From NCBI GenBank assembly GCA_016649475.1, contig JAENXP010000061.1:1-8755 (forward strand): a stretch of 8,755 nucleotides of DNA. The letters are read 5' to 3'. Below, in pieces: positions 7,276-8,755 of the stretch. The notes under the pieces are model-generated. The model searched no databases and was not told the origin of the DNA. It worked only from the letters and a program-made list of their open reading frames with translations. Position 1 is the stretch's first letter; each line of letters begins with the position of its first letter. The position numbers and the translations under genes are program-made. The stretch is from Burkholderiales bacterium (GTDB lineage: Bacteria > Pseudomonadota > Gammaproteobacteria > Burkholderiales > SG8-39).

Positions 7276-7289
7276 TTGATCGCAATCAA
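7276..7289 (-). promoter_or_regulatory. FNR/ANR-family binding site upstream of hypA
   Basis: The sequence TTGAT-CGCA-ATCAA is an exact match to the FNR/ANR consensus half-sites TTGAT and ATCAA with the correct 4-bp spacer. It is centred about 66 nt before the hypA start codon and lies outside any gene. FNR-type regulators activate hydrogenase and maturation genes under low oxygen in several proteobacteria, so an oxygen-responsive hyp promoter is the natural reading. A CRP/FNR relative such as Dnr could use the same site. No divergent gene is present that could otherwise own it. Confidence 0.72.
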
Positions 7290-7388
7290 ATGCGGCGGGA
7301 ACTCACGCCGGTCGCATCCCGCCCGGAGCGGCGCGCAGACGGCGGCTCCTGAAAGCGATCGACCCGGGCTAGGTCAAGGTCAAAACCC

Positions 7389-8135
7389 TCAACCCGACCC
7401 CTGAACGGGGCGCGCCAGCACCCGCGCCGGCGCGCCGTCGCAATCGGCGATGTTGAGCGGACAGAACATGAATTCGGCGCGCTTCCCGGCGAGTGCAGCG
7501 AGATTGGTGACCTGCTCGGCGATCAGTACGCCATCGCGCAGCAGGACGCGGTGCACCGGCCAGATGAACCCTTGCGGCCGCCGCTCCAGCGCCAGGTCGG
7601 GTGTGGGCATGTCGACTGCGAGCAGTTTCACTTTCCGTTCGACCAGCCATTGCGCCGCGGCTACCGACAGCGAGGCGTGCCGGTCGTAGTCCGGCGTGCC
7701 CACGCGCCCGGCCGCGCCGGTGTCCAGCGCGAGTATGTCGCCGGGCGCGAGCGCGGGCCGCATGCGTTCGAAATCCGCGGGCTCGATCAGCCCGTATTGA
7801 GGCAATTCCATGCGCCACACCACACCCTGCCCCATCAGGCGCGCTAGCGGTATGTCCTGAAACGCGGGCCCGTCGTCGTAGAAATGGCGCGGCGAATCGA
7901 CGTGCGTGCCGGTATGCACGACCATCTGCAGTTCGGTGATATTGAGCGGCCGGTCCGGAATCGATGCGATGCGCTCGATGCGCGGAGGCGGAAACGACGC
8001 AATGCGCGGCACCGTCGGCGACAGCGGCCAGCTCAGGTCGATCCAGTCCCCTGCGGGCACGCAGGCGCGCGGCGGTGGCAATTCCATCCAGCCGCGCCAG
8101 CCGCTCCCGGGTTTGCTTTGTTCGCTATCGCACAT
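7389..8135 (-). CDS. Cyclase family protein (kynurenine formamidase-like metal hydrolase)
   Basis: A 248-residue member of the cyclase family (PF04199). The signature HTGTHVDSPRHF lies at residues 74-85. The spacing of His74, His78, Asp80 and His84, followed by His195 and Glu207 (12 apart), matches the two-metal site known for bacterial kynurenine formamidase KynB, so the active site looks complete. The tail AEQVTNLAAL...FCPLNIADCDGAPARVLA is also typical. The actual substrate cannot be read: many family members are not KynB, and no tryptophan-catabolic genes are nearby. The gene follows an MmgE/PrpD gene by 23 bp, a pairing consistent with a small organic-acid catabolic operon. The ATG at 8135 has only a G-rich stretch in front; the ATG at Met17 is an alternative start. 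No clear terminator follows. Confidence 0.88.
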   Translation of the reverse strand: MCDSEQSKPGSGWRGWMELPPPRACVPAGDWIDLSWPLSPTVPRIASFPPPRIERIASIPDRPLNITELQMVVHTGTHVDSPRHFYDDGPAFQDIPLARLMGQGVVWRMELPQYGLIEPADFERMRPALAPGDILALDTGAAGRVGTPDYDRHASLSVAAAQWLVERKVKLLAVDMPTPDLALERRPQGFIWPVHRVLLRDGVLIAEQVTNLAALAGKRAEFMFCPLNIADCDGAPARVLARPVQGSG

Positions 8136-8158
8136 GATGGCCCCCGGCCGTTCGGGTT

Positions 8159-8755
8159 TCAGGGATGCAGCAGGCCGCGCAGACGGTCAACGTTGCGCGC
8201 ATCCGGCAAGGCATGGATCGCCTGCAGCAGTTCGCCCGAGCGCGCGTTGCCGAGCAATGCGTCGGCGTTGCCGCGGAACTTCGCGTCGAGCTCGGCCGCG
8301 GTGAGCGGATCCTGCGGATCGCCCTTGGGAATGAGCACGGTTTCCTGAAACGGCGTGCCGTTTTTCAGGGTGATGGTCACGCGCGCCGGGAACTTGTCCG
8401 GGTACAGCGCATTGAGCCCGGCATCCGCGATGATTTCCGTGTTCGCCAGCACTTCGCGCACCAGCGCATCGTTGATGCGCGCCGGCGCGAACTGCGCCTG
8501 CGTCAGTTCGCCGTCGATGGCGGAGACCGCAATGCAATAGGGCACGGACACGCGCGCCGCCATCACCGTGGACACGTCCTTGTTGGAAAAATGGCTTTTC
8601 ACCGTGTTGTAGGTCTCGTTGGTGATGTGCGCGATCTGCCTCGGATCGATCCGGTGTTTGCGCACGATCGCGAGCGTGGCCTGAATCGGCGAATGACTCG
8701 CGAGGATAGAGGGAAAATACTTGAAGCCGTTCTGCAGGATTTCCCAGGTGCTGCC
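8159..8755 (-). CDS. MmgE/PrpD family protein, C-terminal part (N-terminus off the right edge)
   Basis: The frame is open from the window edge for 198 residues to a TGA at 8161-8159; full-length family members are about 450. The visible part begins WEILQNGFKYFPSILASHSP, followed by IQATLAIVRKHRIDPRQIAHI, which resembles the start of the C-terminal domain in the MmgE/PrpD superfamily (2-methylcitrate dehydratase, cis-aconitate decarboxylase relatives). Later segments include AARVSVPYCIAVSAIDG and ARVTITLKNGTPFQE, also typical. Catalytic residues in the N-terminal domain are outside the window, so the substrate cannot be assigned. The stretch before the GTG at 8665 is in frame and conserved, so that codon is internal, not the start. 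It probably forms an operon with the cyclase-family gene 23 bp downstream. Confidence 0.88.
   Translation of the reverse strand, partial: GSTWEILQNGFKYFPSILASHSPIQATLAIVRKHRIDPRQIAHITNETYNTVKSHFSNKDVSTVMAARVSVPYCIAVSAIDGELTQAQFAPARINDALVREVLANTEIIADAGLNALYPDKFPARVTITLKNGTPFQETVLIPKGDPQDPLTAAELDAKFRGNADALLGNARSGELLQAIHALPDARNVDRLRGLLHP

Noticed and set aside
7294..7323. Inverted repeat GGCGGGA / TCCCGCC with a 16-nt loop between the cyclase gene and hypA, considered as a terminator
   Set aside because: The loop is long, there is no T-run after the stem on the minus strand, and such short GC-rich repeats are frequent here by chance.
7371..7382. Tandem repeat AGGTCA-AGGTCA just after the cyclase-family gene
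   Set aside because: It has only two copies of six bases, no palindromic partner, and is remote from the likely hyp promoter. I see no regulator family that clearly fits.
7398..7410. Small hairpin CCCC-N5-GGGG at the 3' end of the cyclase-family gene
   Set aside because: The stem is only 4 bp, it lies inside the coding region, and the nearest T-run is about 12 nt away, so it does not make a convincing intrinsic terminator.

Overview
The window is GC-rich (about two-thirds G+C by eye). Every gene I can support lies on the minus strand, so transcription runs from high to low coordinates. Protein similarity, codon use and the gene order hypA-B-F-C-D-E suggest a betaproteobacterium (Burkholderiales, Rhodocyclales or Nitrosomonadales type). 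I cannot name a genus from sequence alone.

In transcription order, the right end (8755 to 7389) holds a small catabolic-looking pair. First is the C-terminal part of an MmgE/PrpD-family protein, cut by the window edge. After 23 bp comes a complete cyclase/kynurenine-formamidase-like metal hydrolase with a full set of predicted metal ligands. A 172-bp gap (7217-7388) follows. It carries a perfect FNR/ANR-type palindrome, a plausible -10 at class II spacing and a strong Shine-Dalgarno sequence, so a new, probably oxygen-regulated, transcription unit appears to start here.

That unit (7216 to 1195) is a complete hydrogenase maturation set. HypA and HypB deliver nickel. HypF and HypE make the thiocyanate that is the source of the active-site CN ligands. 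HypC and HypD assemble and carry the Fe(CN)2CO unit. Gene joints are very tight: 12 bp between A and B, TTGA overlap B/F, 1 bp F/C, GTGA overlap C/D and TGATG overlap D/E. Three of the six genes use non-ATG starts (GTG hypA, TTG hypF, GTG hypD). All diagnostic residues checked are present, so the machinery looks functional. No hydrogenase structural subunit or maturation protease is in the window, so the class of hydrogenase served is unknown.

Downstream of hypE, with no visible terminator, are two more same-strand genes. One is a small cytoplasmic DOMON-like protein of unknown function. The other, 1 bp after it, is the N-terminal 201 residues of a DUF1343/NamZ-type protein (exo-beta-N-acetylmuramidase family) cut by the left edge and lacking a signal peptide. 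This pair may be read with the hyp operon or may simply be its neighbour.

There are no tRNA or rRNA genes, insertion sequences, CRISPR arrays or long repeats that I can see. No stretch over 300 bp is without a gene. I did not find a convincing undescribed system. The best leads are the FNR-like promoter of the hyp operon and the uncharacterised DOMON-like/NamZ pair at its end.
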